DNA from: Methylococcus mesophilus
GTDB taxonomy: Bacteria > Pseudomonadota > Gammaproteobacteria > Methylococcales > Methylococcaceae
Direction: 5' to 3'
Assembly (NCBI RefSeq): GCF_026247885.1
Contig: NZ_CP110921.1
Location: 620,001 to 684,000 of the forward strand
Length of the DNA: 64,000 nt
Positions 27,308-37,324 of this stretch are shown one piece after another (position 1 is the first letter of the stretch; every line of letters starts with the position of its first letter). Under the pieces are notes generated by a model. It was given only the letters and a program-made list of their open reading frames with translations, was not told the DNA's origin and searched no databases. The translations under genes were made by a program, and so were the position numbers.

Positions 27308-28273
27308 ATGAACCTTTACCGGCTCACCCTGCGCCCACTCTCCGCCTTCGGTTCGGAACCCCTGGGCGACATGCTGTTCGGCCAGTTGTGCTGGGCTGCG
27401 CGCAACCGCTACAGTGAGGAACGGCTGGGTGAGTTGCTGACGGGCTATACCGCTAACCGACCCTTCGCCGTGATTTCCGACGCCCTGCCGGCCGGTCATC
27501 TGCCCCGTCCCGCCCTGCCCGGACATTGGTTTGAGACTATCGACAACGAAGACCGAAAGGCAGCGAAGAAGCGAGTCTGGATGCCTCTGGAGCTTGCCAC
27601 TGCCCCCGTCGCCGAATGGGTCCGACACTGCAAGGCTCCGGGGGATATCGCCGGCGCGATTCCCCGCGAGCATTCCCAGCCGCACAACACCATCCACCGC
27701 CAGACCGGCACCACCGGCGAAGGCCAGTTCGCTCCCTATGCCATGAGCCAGCTCTGGTACGGCCTGGATTCGGTGCTCGAGGTGTACGCCGGACTGGACG
27801 AATCACGCCTGAGCGCTGGCGAGCTAGAAGCTTTGTTCGGCGACATGGGGACGTTCGGTTTCGGCCGCGATGCCAGCATCGGTCTGGGCAAATTCCAGGT
27901 GCTGCGCATAGAGCCGTTCGCTTGGCCCGAGCCAGCCAGCACCGATGCCTGGCTGACGCTGGCCCCATGCGCGCCGCAGGGATTGGGCTTCGATGCCAGC
28001 CGCAGCTTCTATCGGATATTCACCCGCTTCGGCCGTCACGGCGATATCGGGGTGCATCAGGGCCATCCGTTCAAGACCCCTGTCCTGCTGGCTCAAACCG
28101 GCGCCGTGTTCGCCCCTATCCCGCGTGCGGGAGCTGAATCGACGGGAGGGGCATTCATCGGTCAGGGCTTGGGCGGTGGCAATACCTTGTCCCGCGCCAT
28201 ACCCGGCACCGTACACCAGGGCTATGCGCCCGTCATCGGCATCCAACTGCCGCAGAGGGAGGCGGCCGCATGA
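27308..28273 (+). CDS. csm4: Type III-A CRISPR RAMP Csm4
   Basis: Cas5-group RAMP, 321 residues, that caps the crRNA 5' handle and contacts Cas10. Csm4-typical features are the start LYRLTLRPLSAFGSEPLGDMLF split over the first 25 residues, HNTIHRQTGTTGEGQFAPY, and the glycine-rich DMGTFGFGRDASIGLGKF. It starts 65 bases after csm3, the widest gap in the operon, and its stop overlaps the csm5 start (ATGA). Confidence 0.94.
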   Translation: MNLYRLTLRPLSAFGSEPLGDMLFGQLCWAARNRYSEERLGELLTGYTANRPFAVISDALPAGHLPRPALPGHWFETIDNEDRKAAKKRVWMPLELATAPVAEWVRHCKAPGDIAGAIPREHSQPHNTIHRQTGTTGEGQFAPYAMSQLWYGLDSVLEVYAGLDESRLSAGELEALFGDMGTFGFGRDASIGLGKFQVLRIEPFAWPEPASTDAWLTLAPCAPQGLGFDASRSFYRIFTRFGRHGDIGVHQGHPFKTPVLLAQTGAVFAPIPRAGAESTGGAFIGQGLGGGNTLSRAIPGTVHQGYAPVIGIQLPQREAAA

Positions 28274-29967
28274 AGGCTTTCGCCAGTTATCGGCTACACA
28301 TCACCCCCCTTTCGCCCATTCACATCGGCACCGGTGAAAGCTTCCAGCCAACCAATTATGTCATCGAAGGCGGCATCCTCCATGAATTTGATAGCGGCGC
28401 GGTGACGGAGGCGCTGTCGGCCGGGGAGCGCAAGGAACTGCTGCGGATCGCCAGCGCAAAGCCGAACGAGGAGATGATCAAGGCGATGCAGGGCTTTTTT
28501 TACAACCGCAGGGAAGCACTGCTGCCTTGGGCAGTCCACCGGGTGCCGGTTCTGCCCCAAGTCGCTAGTCTTTATGCAAGCCGGGTGGGTCAAACCGCCA
28601 ATCAGGAAAGCTCTGGCGGACAAGTGTTGAACCGCCTGGAAATCGACCGCACCGCCTTCAATCCGATCAGCCGCCAACCGGTGCTGTTCGGATCTTCGCT
28701 GAAGGGCGCGATACGGACAGCTTTGCTGGATAAGGTGAATGGAGGAAACCGGGCACTGCCCGACGAACGCAAGGGCTTGCATGAGTTCCAGGGCCGTTTG
28801 CTGAGCTATCGCGATCCGGGCAGCCGGAGGCTCAAGTTGGAACGCGATCCGCTGCGTTTGGTACAACTGTCGGATTCGGCCTGGCGAGAGTCTTCCGGAC
28901 TCACAGCCACCTCGGTGCATCTGGCCGTGAACCGCAAGAAAACGCCGGTCAAGGACGAAAAAGGCCAGTTACGCAGAGCGATGGGCGAAAATCTGTACCA
29001 GATTCTGGAATGCGTATCGCCCTGGCGCTACCGGACATTTTCCGGGCAGCTCAATCTGCAACGGCTCGACGGTTTACCCCGGCAAGAGCAAATGCCCGCA
29101 CGGGAATTTCGCTATACGGTGGAAGCGTTGGCCACGGCCTGCAACCGCTTCTATCTCCCGGTGCTGGCCGGGGAAACCAAGGCTCTGAAAGAACGCGGCT
29201 TCGCCGATCACAAATGGTGCGAAGCCCTTCAGAAGACGCTGAAGCAGTCTCAAGACAGACTCAAGGCCGGTCAAACCTTCGTGCTGCGGGTGGGACGCCA
29301 TAGCGGCGCCGAGTCGATGACGGTTTCTGGCACCCGGAAGATCAAAATATTGAAAGGCAAGGGTCAACCAGCCGATGACGCCGATGCCGCCAAAACCCTC
29401 TGGCTCGCCGCCGAAACCAAGGACCAACAAACCGGCCTGCTGCCGTTCGGCTGGCTGCTGATGGAAATCGAACCCCTGGACGCACCCGAAACCGATTGGC
29501 CGGAACTGAAGGCCTTGTGCGAGGAACGCCTGGGCGGGGCGCGCGAGTTGGCGGAGCGCCTGCAGGCGCAGACCGTTCAGGCCGAAAAAACTCGCGCCGC
29601 CGTAGCGGCAAAGCACCGCGAGGAACAAGAACGTACCCGGCTGGCAGCCGAACAGCAGGCCCGAGCCGAGCAAGAACGGGCAGAGCGTGAGCAGCGGCTG
29701 CAAACGATGGGACCGGAACTGCGCGCCATCGAGGAGTTTCGCGTCTATTACGCCGACCAAAGGCAGAAAGGCCGCTACCAGCCCGGCAGTCAATTCGACG
29801 AAAAACGCCGCGCACTCCTCCAGGCAGCCCTTGGCTGGACCGAGCCGGCGACGCGCCGGGAAGCCGCCGCGCTGCTGCGTGAAACCATCAAGAACTGGAC
29901 CGATTGGCCATCGAAAAAGGAACGCAAGGCGGAATTCCGCTCCGGCCTGGAAGCGCTGGAAAGCTGA
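28270..29967 (+). CDS. csm5: Type III-A CRISPR RAMP Csm5 with long C-terminal extension
   Basis: RAMP subunit at the crRNA 3' end. The N-terminal part (YRLHITPLSPIHIGTGESF, LFGSSLKGAIRTALLD) is standard Csm5. The protein is 565 residues, well above the usual 350-400. From about residue 415 a charged heptad-like coiled coil (ERLQAQTVQAEKTRAAVAAK and repeats of AEQ/ERAE) leads to a compact tail ending FRSGLEALES. The tail also survives in the scar at 20042-20197, so the extension is an old part of this gene. Its role is unknown; in other type III systems host nucleases contact Csm5. Confidence 0.92.
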   Translation: MKAFASYRLHITPLSPIHIGTGESFQPTNYVIEGGILHEFDSGAVTEALSAGERKELLRIASAKPNEEMIKAMQGFFYNRREALLPWAVHRVPVLPQVASLYASRVGQTANQESSGGQVLNRLEIDRTAFNPISRQPVLFGSSLKGAIRTALLDKVNGGNRALPDERKGLHEFQGRLLSYRDPGSRRLKLERDPLRLVQLSDSAWRESSGLTATSVHLAVNRKKTPVKDEKGQLRRAMGENLYQILECVSPWRYRTFSGQLNLQRLDGLPRQEQMPAREFRYTVEALATACNRFYLPVLAGETKALKERGFADHKWCEALQKTLKQSQDRLKAGQTFVLRVGRHSGAESMTVSGTRKIKILKGKGQPADDADAAKTLWLAAETKDQQTGLLPFGWLLMEIEPLDAPETDWPELKALCEERLGGARELAERLQAQTVQAEKTRAAVAAKHREEQERTRLAAEQQARAEQERAEREQRLQTMGPELRAIEEFRVYYADQRQKGRYQPGSQFDEKRRALLQAALGWTEPATRREAAALLRETIKNWTDWPSKKERKAEFRSGLEALES

Positions 29968-30032
29968 TTTCCCGAATGGACGCCACAAAACCTGCCAAAG
30001 CGTGGCACTGAGCGTATGGAATCGAACCCATG

Positions 30033-30675
<643 letters not shown>

Positions 30676-31083
30676 TCAGCAGATGCCGCGCAAACGCGTG
30701 TACGCCTCGCGCGGTGCGATGACGGGCAGGCCCTCGATTTCGCCCAGCGCCAGCAGTGCCTTGTCACCGGTCACGAACCAATCGGCGCCGGCAGACAGGG
30801 CGGCCGCGATGATCCAGGCGTCGTCCGAGTCGGGAATGCCTGCCGCGGGTTGGCCGGCGGCAGGCACGACCACTGCGTATTGGCGGAAGAACAGCTCCGC
30901 GCGCGCCACGGTGTCGCCGTCCACCTTCAGCTTGTCGCGGGCAATCCTCCTGAACTCGCCGAATACCCGTTCGTCCAACAGGATGACCGCGTCCATCTCC
31001 ACCAGCGCCTCCAGCAGCTCCGCGCACAGTCCTGGCCGGAACCGTCCGCTCAACCAGACGTTGGTGTCGACAAATATCTTCAC
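30676..31083 (-). CDS. PIN-domain RNase toxin of a toxin-antitoxin pair
   Basis: 135 residues of the COG1569 type (putative toxin, PIN family). Acidic active-site positions are in the start MKIFVDTNVWLSG (D6) and in PDSDDAWIIAAALSAGADW and VTGDKALLAL. The start overlaps the stop of the ribbon-helix-helix gene upstream (31080-31295), as in many such pairs. The gene appears intact. It may stabilise the CRISPR island or be a passenger. Confidence 0.85.
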   Translation of the reverse strand: MKIFVDTNVWLSGRFRPGLCAELLEALVEMDAVILLDERVFGEFRRIARDKLKVDGDTVARAELFFRQYAVVVPAAGQPAAGIPDSDDAWIIAAALSAGADWFVTGDKALLALGEIEGLPVIAPREAYTRLRGIC

Positions 31084-31295
31084 GAGAAGTCGCGGAAGAA
31101 ATCCTCATCCGTCAGGTATCCGGCGCGATCAGCGTATGGCTTCAACAGCGCCCGTGTCTGCCGCAACTCTTCCAGCGCCGCCTCGCGGCGGAGCATCTCG
31201 CGCACCAGGTCGCTCTTGGTACGGTGCATTTGCGCCGCAAGCCGGTTCAGTTGCTGGTCAAGCTGGTCGTCGAGCCGAATGGTGAGTGTGGACAT
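31080..31295 (-). CDS. Ribbon-helix-helix antitoxin
   Basis: 71 residues beginning MSTLTIRLDDQLDQQLNRLA, the beta strand and helix of a CopG/Arc-type DNA-binding fold, followed by TKSDLVREMLRREAALEEL and a toxin-binding tail. The ATG at 31295 is chosen over a TTG five codons upstream. It overlaps the PIN toxin gene by four bases and lies 51 bases from the divergent cmr6-like gene, whose promoter region it may share. Confidence 0.85.
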   Translation of the reverse strand: MSTLTIRLDDQLDQQLNRLAAQMHRTKSDLVREMLRREAALEELRQTRALLKPYADRAGYLTDEDFFRDFS

Positions 31296-31346
31296 GCTGG
31301 AATCTCCCAAACAATGTAAGACAGCGTATCACAAAAGGATAACGCC

Positions 31347-32543
31347 ATGAGCATCGCCGCCGTACCCACCTATTTGGGCAACGACTTTCAGGACGCTTCG
31401 CCGGGAATGCGGTTTGGAATGTATTTAACGCTTTGGGAAGGTGCTGCTTGGTCAAAAACGAGAGACAAACCACTTGATGGGGTCAAGCGTCTTGGCGACA
31501 ACGATAAGAAGACCATGCAGGCGCTGATTGCCCGGCAAGAACGATGTTTTGACGCCGTTGCGTCGTCTGAAAGCACGCTCCGCCTCGAAGCCCAATCCAT
31601 CGCCCCCTTCACCACCGGCCTCGGCAACGAGCACCCGCTGGAAAACGGGTTCGCCTTTCTCAATCCCTACGGCCTGCCCTATCTTCCGGGCAGCGGGGTC
31701 AAGGGCGTGCTGCGGCAAGCGGCGCGGGAATTGGCTTCGGGCGAATGGGGAGAAACGCACGGCTGGGACGAAGAGCACCCTCACCCTAAATCCCTCTCCC
31801 AGGGGGAGAGGGACTTGGCAGAGAGGGAGTGCCTGTCCGTCGTCGACATCCTTTTCGGGTTGGAATCGAAAAACGGCGATACCGAGCACTTACGCGGCGC
31901 GCTGAGCTTCTGGGACGTCATCCCCCGAATCAAAGGCGACAGCCTCATGGTCGAAATCATGACCCCGCACCAGAAGCATTATTACCAGGATGGCCAATCC
32001 CCCCACGACTCCGGCCAGCCCACCCCCATCAGCTTCCTCACCGTGCCGCCCGGCTCCGGGTTCACCTTCCACGTTCAATGCGACCCCGCGCATCTCAAGC
32101 GTCTCTCACCGAAGCTTGCCATCGATGGCCAATGGCAAAAACTGATCGAAGCCGCGTTCGAGCACGCGTTCCAATGGCTCGGCTTCGGCGCCAAGACGGC
32201 GGTGGGATATGGGGCGATGCGCTCGGACAAACAGCGCCAAGCGCAGGAAGCCGCAGCCGCGGAACGTGCAGAACAACTGAAGGAAATCGCCAGAAAACAG
32301 GAGGAAGAGCGGCAAGCCGAGCAGGCTGTTCCATGGCCCGGTGCGCGCATCAAATTCAACCGGAACAACGGAACGCTCTCGGTCGAGAAGGACGGCAAGA
32401 GCGCCTCCGCCCTCGCGCCACAAGGAAAAGAATTGCTGGAAACCTTGCCATCGGAAATTCAAAAGAAGGTACTCGCCAATCAGTTCATCAAAGTCACAGC
32501 CTACGTGTGCGAAAAAACCCTGATACGGCTGGAGATGGCATGA
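31347..32543 (+). CDS. Orphan Cmr6-like RAMP protein with C-terminal extension
   Basis: 398 residues. The core matches Cmr6 of type III-B complexes: GLGNEHPLENGFAFLNPYG, LPYLPGSGVKGVLRQAARE, and the glycine-rich WLGFGAKTAVGYGAM near residue 285. No other cmr gene is nearby, and the locus encodes a complete Csm complex. About 20 residues (HPHPKSLSQGERDLAERE) are encoded by an inserted palindromic repeat. After a charged helix (QAQEAAAAERAEQLKEIARK) there is a 75-residue extra domain starting WPGARIKFNRNNGTLSV. An AAGGA ribosome site precedes ATG 31347. Role unknown: an added RAMP, or a leftover of a lost Cmr module. Confidence 0.8.
   Translation: MSIAAVPTYLGNDFQDASPGMRFGMYLTLWEGAAWSKTRDKPLDGVKRLGDNDKKTMQALIARQERCFDAVASSESTLRLEAQSIAPFTTGLGNEHPLENGFAFLNPYGLPYLPGSGVKGVLRQAARELASGEWGETHGWDEEHPHPKSLSQGERDLAERECLSVVDILFGLESKNGDTEHLRGALSFWDVIPRIKGDSLMVEIMTPHQKHYYQDGQSPHDSGQPTPISFLTVPPGSGFTFHVQCDPAHLKRLSPKLAIDGQWQKLIEAAFEHAFQWLGFGAKTAVGYGAMRSDKQRQAQEAAAAERAEQLKEIARKQEEERQAEQAVPWPGARIKFNRNNGTLSVEKDGKSASALAPQGKELLETLPSEIQKKVLANQFIKVTAYVCEKTLIRLEMA
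31791..31813. repeat. Palindromic repeat inserted in the cmr6-like coding sequence
   Basis: TCCCTCTCCC (31791-31800) and GGGAGAGGGA (31804-31813) form a perfect 10-base stem with a 3-base loop. The wider context (CCCTCACCCTAAATCCC before it) is a widespread dispersed-repeat sequence in proteobacteria. It is read in frame, adding a polar stretch to the protein. Confidence 0.7.
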
Positions 32544-32839
32544 CCACCTTCTTGGTCACCCGCCACTTAGGTGCACGAGTTTGGGCGGAACAGGAAGGCA
32601 TCCGCGTCGACCGGCTGGCCGACCATCTCGATCCGGCGGAAGTCGAGCCGGGCGATACGGTGCTCGGCACCCTGCCGGTCAACCTCGCCGCCGAGGTTTG
32701 CGCCCGCGGCGGCCGGTATCTGCACCTCAGTCTGGCCTTGCCAGGGGAATGGCGCGGGCGGGAACTTTCCGCCGACGATCTCCGCCGCTTCGGGGCGCGC
32801 CTGGAACAATTCGAGGTGCGGGCCATCCCGTCGGCTTGA
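32540..32839 (+). CDS. csx16: CRISPR-associated protein Csx16
   Basis: 99 residues matching the Csx16 (VVA1548, TIGR02620) family: TTFLVTRHLGARVWAEQEG, HLDPAEVEPGDTVLGTLPV and CARGGRYLHLSLALP. The family occurs only with type III systems and has been proposed to act on cyclic oligoadenylate as a ring nuclease. The start overlaps the stop of the cmr6-like gene (ATGA), so the two are coexpressed. Confidence 0.9.
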   Translation: MTTFLVTRHLGARVWAEQEGIRVDRLADHLDPAEVEPGDTVLGTLPVNLAAEVCARGGRYLHLSLALPGEWRGRELSADDLRRFGARLEQFEVRAIPSA

Positions 32840-32865
32840 CGGCCGTACGGTCCCGTCGGTCGTGA

Positions 32866-34146
<1,281 letters not shown>

Positions 34147-34194
34147 AACCGGCAGCCCCCTCGTCACCGCTCGGGGAACGGCAAGCAAAAGCCA

Positions 34195-34237
34195 CCGGCT
34201 GAGCGCAGTCGAAGCCGGCTCCCCCGGCAAGCTTGCC
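34195..34237. repeat. Dispersed repeat cluster between csx2-like gene and cas2
   Basis: CCGGCT (34195-34200) and AGCCGG (34213-34218) flank GAGCGCAGTCGA, a common genomic repeat form, followed by the palindrome GGCAAGCTTGCC (34226-34237) also found before cas6. These mark the boundary between the effector genes and the adaptation genes. Confidence 0.55.
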
Positions 34238-34276
34238 ACCCCACCCTCCCCGCCCTTCGCCCGGTAATGTTGCGTC

Positions 34277-34561
34277 ATGGCGAAACGCACCCTCTACCTC
34301 GGCGCTTACGACATCTCGAACGACAATCGGCTGCGGGCCGCGCTGAAAGTGCTGCGCAACTACAGCACCGGCGGCCAGAAATCGGTGTTCGAATGTTTTC
34401 TCAGCGCCAGTGAAAAACGCCAACTGCTGGAAGACATCGGCGGAGTGATCAACCCCGCCGAAGACCGCTTCTTCTTGATCCGGCTCGATCCGGCACCCAA
34501 GGTCGCCGTCCTCGGCATTGCCATCCCGCCGGCCGATCCCGAGTACTACTACGTCGGATGA
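34277..34561 (+). CDS. cas2: CRISPR adaptation protein Cas2 (first copy)
   Basis: 94 residues with ferredoxin-like fold features: LYLGAYDISNDNRLRAALKV, keeping the conserved Asp after the first strand, and GGQKSVFECFLSASEKRQL. The C-terminus ends PEYYYVG. Cas2 forms the central dimer of the Cas1-Cas2 integrase. It lies 8 bases before cas1 and differs strongly from the second Cas2 at 36317, so the two are not a recent duplication. Confidence 0.95.
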   Translation: MAKRTLYLGAYDISNDNRLRAALKVLRNYSTGGQKSVFECFLSASEKRQLLEDIGGVINPAEDRFFLIRLDPAPKVAVLGIAIPPADPEYYYVG

Positions 34562-34568
34562 CATTCCC

Positions 34569-35543
34569 ATGGGCACACTGTATCTGGACCGCAAAGACCT
34601 CGAACTCCGCCACGAAGGCAAGCATCTCTGTCTCTATGAAAACGGCGCCAAAAGCGGCACGGTACCGATCAACCTGATCGACCGGGTCGTGATTCGCGGC
34701 GCCACGACCCTGACCACCGGCGCCATCGGCGCCCTCACCGAAGAAGGCATCAGCCTGGTCCTGCTCAGCGGCCGCCATGGCAAGCACCTCGCCACCGTGC
34801 TGGGCCGCCCCCAAGGCGATGCCTGGCGCCGCATCGGCCAGTACCGCTGGTACCACGACGCCGATTACCGCGCCCGCTGGGCCCGTACGCTGGTGCTGCA
34901 CAAGCTGCGTGCGCAGCAGCGCATGCTCGCAGACGCCCTGCCGCTGCGGCCCGATTGCCGCAAGCCGCTCACCGATGCCTACAACCGCCTGGCCGAACTG
35001 CTCGGCAAAGTGCAGGCGCAGACCCTCGAAGCCGGCACCCTGCCCAGCCTGCGCGGACTGGAGGGGGCGGGCGCCGCCGCTCATTTCGGCGCCATGCAAA
35101 GCCTGTTTCCCCCGGCACTCGGATTCACCGGCCGCAACCGCCGGCCGCCACGCGATCCGGTCAACGCCGTGCTGTCGCTGGCCTACACCCTGCTCCACTT
35201 CGAAGCCGTCGCCGCCTGCCATGCCGGCGGGCTGGACCCCTACGTCGGCTTCTATCACGAACCCGCCTACAACCGGGAGTCGCTGGCCGCAGATCTGATC
35301 GAACCCCTGCGTGCCCACATTGACGGATGGGTCTGGCGGCTGTTCGCCGACCGTGTCCTGCGCGAAGACCACTTCACCCGTAACAGCGATGCCTGCCTGC
35401 TTGGCAAAGCCGGACGCGAACGCTTTTACAGCACCTTCGAAGTGCGTTGCCGCCCCCTGCGCCGCTTACTCCGGCGCTACGTCCACCGCATCGCCATGCG
35501 GCTCATCGAAGACCACGACGCCCAACGGAGTCCGGGCGCATGA
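34569..35543 (+). CDS. cas1: CRISPR integrase Cas1 (catalytic copy)
   Basis: 324 residues. The N-terminal beta domain (MGTLYLDRKDLELRHEG, GALTEEGISLVLLSGRHGK) is followed by the helical catalytic domain with LRGLEGAGAAAHF (catalytic Glu at 165), GFYHEPAYNRESLAADLIE (catalytic His and Asp) and an Arg-rich tail. Integrates new spacers with Cas2. ATG 34569 is used because homology begins there. The stop overlaps the start of the second Cas1-like gene by four bases. Confidence 0.95.
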   Translation: MGTLYLDRKDLELRHEGKHLCLYENGAKSGTVPINLIDRVVIRGATTLTTGAIGALTEEGISLVLLSGRHGKHLATVLGRPQGDAWRRIGQYRWYHDADYRARWARTLVLHKLRAQQRMLADALPLRPDCRKPLTDAYNRLAELLGKVQAQTLEAGTLPSLRGLEGAGAAAHFGAMQSLFPPALGFTGRNRRPPRDPVNAVLSLAYTLLHFEAVAACHAGGLDPYVGFYHEPAYNRESLAADLIEPLRAHIDGWVWRLFADRVLREDHFTRNSDACLLGKAGRERFYSTFEVRCRPLRRLLRRYVHRIAMRLIEDHDAQRSPGA

Positions 35544-36313
35544 AACCGCTTTACCTCTACGGTACCGGCATTCAAGTCACGGTGGACGGAACCGCACTGC
35601 GGATCAGCCAGCCCGAGCACGCCGCGCGCTGGTATCCCCTGGTTCGCCTGTCCAGGGTCGTCTCCACCCGCAGCGTGGAATGGAGCCTCCCGGCATTGTT
35701 GCTGTGCGTCGAAGCGGGGATCACCGTCACCTTTCTGGGCACGGACGGCACAGTCGCCATGCGCTGCCTCGGCGCCCGTCCGTCCGCGCACGACCGCTTC
35801 GCCCAGCGTCTCGCCGAATTCCTCCAGCATCCCGACCGCGACTCGCTGTATGCCGATTGGCTCAACAGCGTGGAACGCAGCGCCGTCCGCGCCCAGCTAC
35901 GTCGGGCAGGCCTCGACCCGGCTCCGGATCTGACCGCCACCGAACTGCGCCGGCTGTTCCTGCATTCCGCACGCGAAATGGGCGGCTATGCAGCGTACCG
36001 GGCCATCGGCGCTCACCTGCGCAATCTCCTCGACGCCTACGTCACTCAAACCCAGCATGACCTCGGCGTGGACCTCGGATTATGCGCCTCGCTCGGTTTC
36101 GACCCGGTAGCCGGCTGGGTCCGGCTGCTGCAGTGGGAATTCGAACTGCCCTGCGCCGCCTGGCTGGAATCACGGCTCCGGCGTAACCGTATCGCCGAGG
36201 CGCCGGAACCCGGTGAAATCCTGGCCTGGTTCGAACAACGGCGGGAACGGCTGGATTGGCTCAGTCACAGCATCACCCGCCGCATGCACCGCTGGCTGAT
36301 CGAAATGAATTGA
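35540..36313 (+). CDS. Second Cas1-like protein lacking the catalytic motifs
   Basis: 257 residues. The first 80 residues parallel the Cas1 beta domain (LYLYGTGIQVTVDGTAL, LSRVVSTRSVEWSLPALLL, EAGITVTFLGTDG). The rest is helical (RRLFLHSAREMGGYAAYRAI, LGFDPVAGWVRLLQWEFELP) and resembles the Cas1 order, but neither the GxEGxxA block nor the His-containing block before DLxE is present. It is thus probably a non-catalytic Cas1 paralogue, perhaps a structural partner for Cas1 or for the second Cas2. It is translationally coupled to cas1 (ATGA) and lies 3 bases before the second cas2. Not a truncation: reading frame and length look stable. Confidence 0.7.
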   Translation: MKPLYLYGTGIQVTVDGTALRISQPEHAARWYPLVRLSRVVSTRSVEWSLPALLLCVEAGITVTFLGTDGTVAMRCLGARPSAHDRFAQRLAEFLQHPDRDSLYADWLNSVERSAVRAQLRRAGLDPAPDLTATELRRLFLHSAREMGGYAAYRAIGAHLRNLLDAYVTQTQHDLGVDLGLCASLGFDPVAGWVRLLQWEFELPCAAWLESRLRRNRIAEAPEPGEILAWFEQRRERLDWLSHSITRRMHRWLIEMN

Positions 36314-36316
36314 ACC

Positions 36317-36634
36317 ATGGCCTTCAACGCCCCCCGTCTGCACATCATCAGCTACGACATCGCCGATCCGCGTCGGCTGACCCGACTGCACCGCTATCTC
36401 AGTGGCATTGGCATGCCGCTGCAATATTCCGTGTTCGTGGTCGAACTCTCGCCCCGCAAACTGGCTCGCGTGCTCGAAACCATCCAAGACATCATCGATC
36501 CGCGCCGGGACGACGTCCGCGCCTATCCCTTTCCTCTCAACGGCGAACGCATCCGCCTCGGCCGCCAGAGTTTTCCCGAAGGCGTTTTTCTTATCGACAG
36601 CGAATGCGACCTGCTTTCCCTGACCAAAATCTGA
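36317..36634 (+). CDS. cas2: CRISPR adaptation protein Cas2 (second copy)
   Basis: 105 residues: LHIISYDIADPRRLTRLHRYL retains the conserved Asp, and MPLQYSVFVVELSPRKLARV is typical of Cas2. It differs widely from the Cas2 at 34277, which belongs to another Cas2 subgroup. It follows the Cas1-like gene by 3 bases and precedes leader 2 by about 90 bases. Both cas2 genes appear intact, so the locus may build two kinds of Cas2 dimer or a mixed complex. Confidence 0.92.
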   Translation: MAFNAPRLHIISYDIADPRRLTRLHRYLSGIGMPLQYSVFVVELSPRKLARVLETIQDIIDPRRDDVRAYPFPLNGERIRLGRQSFPEGVFLIDSECDLLSLTKI

Positions 36635-36720
36635 ACCGCCCGCCTTGTCCGGAGCGCACACCGATGGTTTACTACGTGAGGGCCAAGAGCCTTGAAGACC
36701 GAGAAAGCCCAGCTCACAGG

Positions 36721-36799
36721 AGTCAGCTTTTGGAACCAGCGATTTTTCTTCAACCCCCGTTGCAAACCCATGATTGGAAAGGAGAAAAATGACGAAGCA
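36721..36799 (+). promoter_or_regulatory. CRISPR array 2 leader (conserved proximal part)
   Basis: Matches leader 1 in AGTCAGCTTTT, GATTTTTCTTCAACCCCC, AAAGGAGAAAAATGACGAAGCA, ending at repeat 1. The array 2 leader lacks one base next to the repeat compared with leader 1. It is directly downstream of the adaptation genes, the usual place for an active array. Confidence 0.8.
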
Positions 36800-37324
36800 G
36801 TAGTAACTGAGACCTGATGAAGAAGGGATTAAGACAGTCCGGCATCAGTGAGAGTTAGGCGATAGATGTGGTAGTAACTGAGACCTGATGAAGAAGGGAT
36901 TAAGACTAGCAGTGCTTGAAGTATTTGCGTTCATTGTAGTGTAGTAACTGAGACCTGATGAAGAAGGGATTAAGACCTCTTGCTCAGCGTATGCCTTGCG
37001 CTTCTGCTCGGTAGTAACTGAGACCTGATGAAGAAGGGATTAAGACGGACGGCGAACTCGGAATCCACCTTGATGCGGTAGTAACTGAGACCTGATGAAG
37101 AAGGGATTAAGACGTCACATTGTAAACCCGTGCCAGCTCACTCAATGCGTAGTAACTGAGACCTGATGAAGAAGGGATTAAGACATGCGCTGCTCCAGCG
37201 CCTCCAGGAAGGCCTTCGGTAGTAACTGAGACCTGATGAAGAAGGGATCAATACTCGAGGGCCCCTTCGAGTAGCACCGCCGCAATCGGTAGTAAATGAA
37301 AGCTGATGAAGAAAGGATTCAAAG
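36800..37324 (+). CRISPR. CRISPR array 2, 8 repeats and 7 spacers
   Basis: Repeats of 36 bases at 36800, 36871, 36941, 37011, 37078, 37149, 37219 and 37289. The first six are identical and begin GTAGTAACTGAGACC, differing from array 1 only by CT in place of TC. Repeat 7 ends GGGATCAATAC and repeat 8 is heavily changed (GTAGTAAATGAAAGC start), which marks the old, leader-distal end and confirms left-to-right orientation. Spacers are 31-35 bases. Confidence 0.98.

Noticed and set aside
35540-36313. Cas1-like gene as a simple truncated duplicate of the adjacent cas1
   Set aside because: It has its own start, stop and full helical domain and differs from the adjacent Cas1 throughout, so it is an old paralogue rather than a recent fragment.
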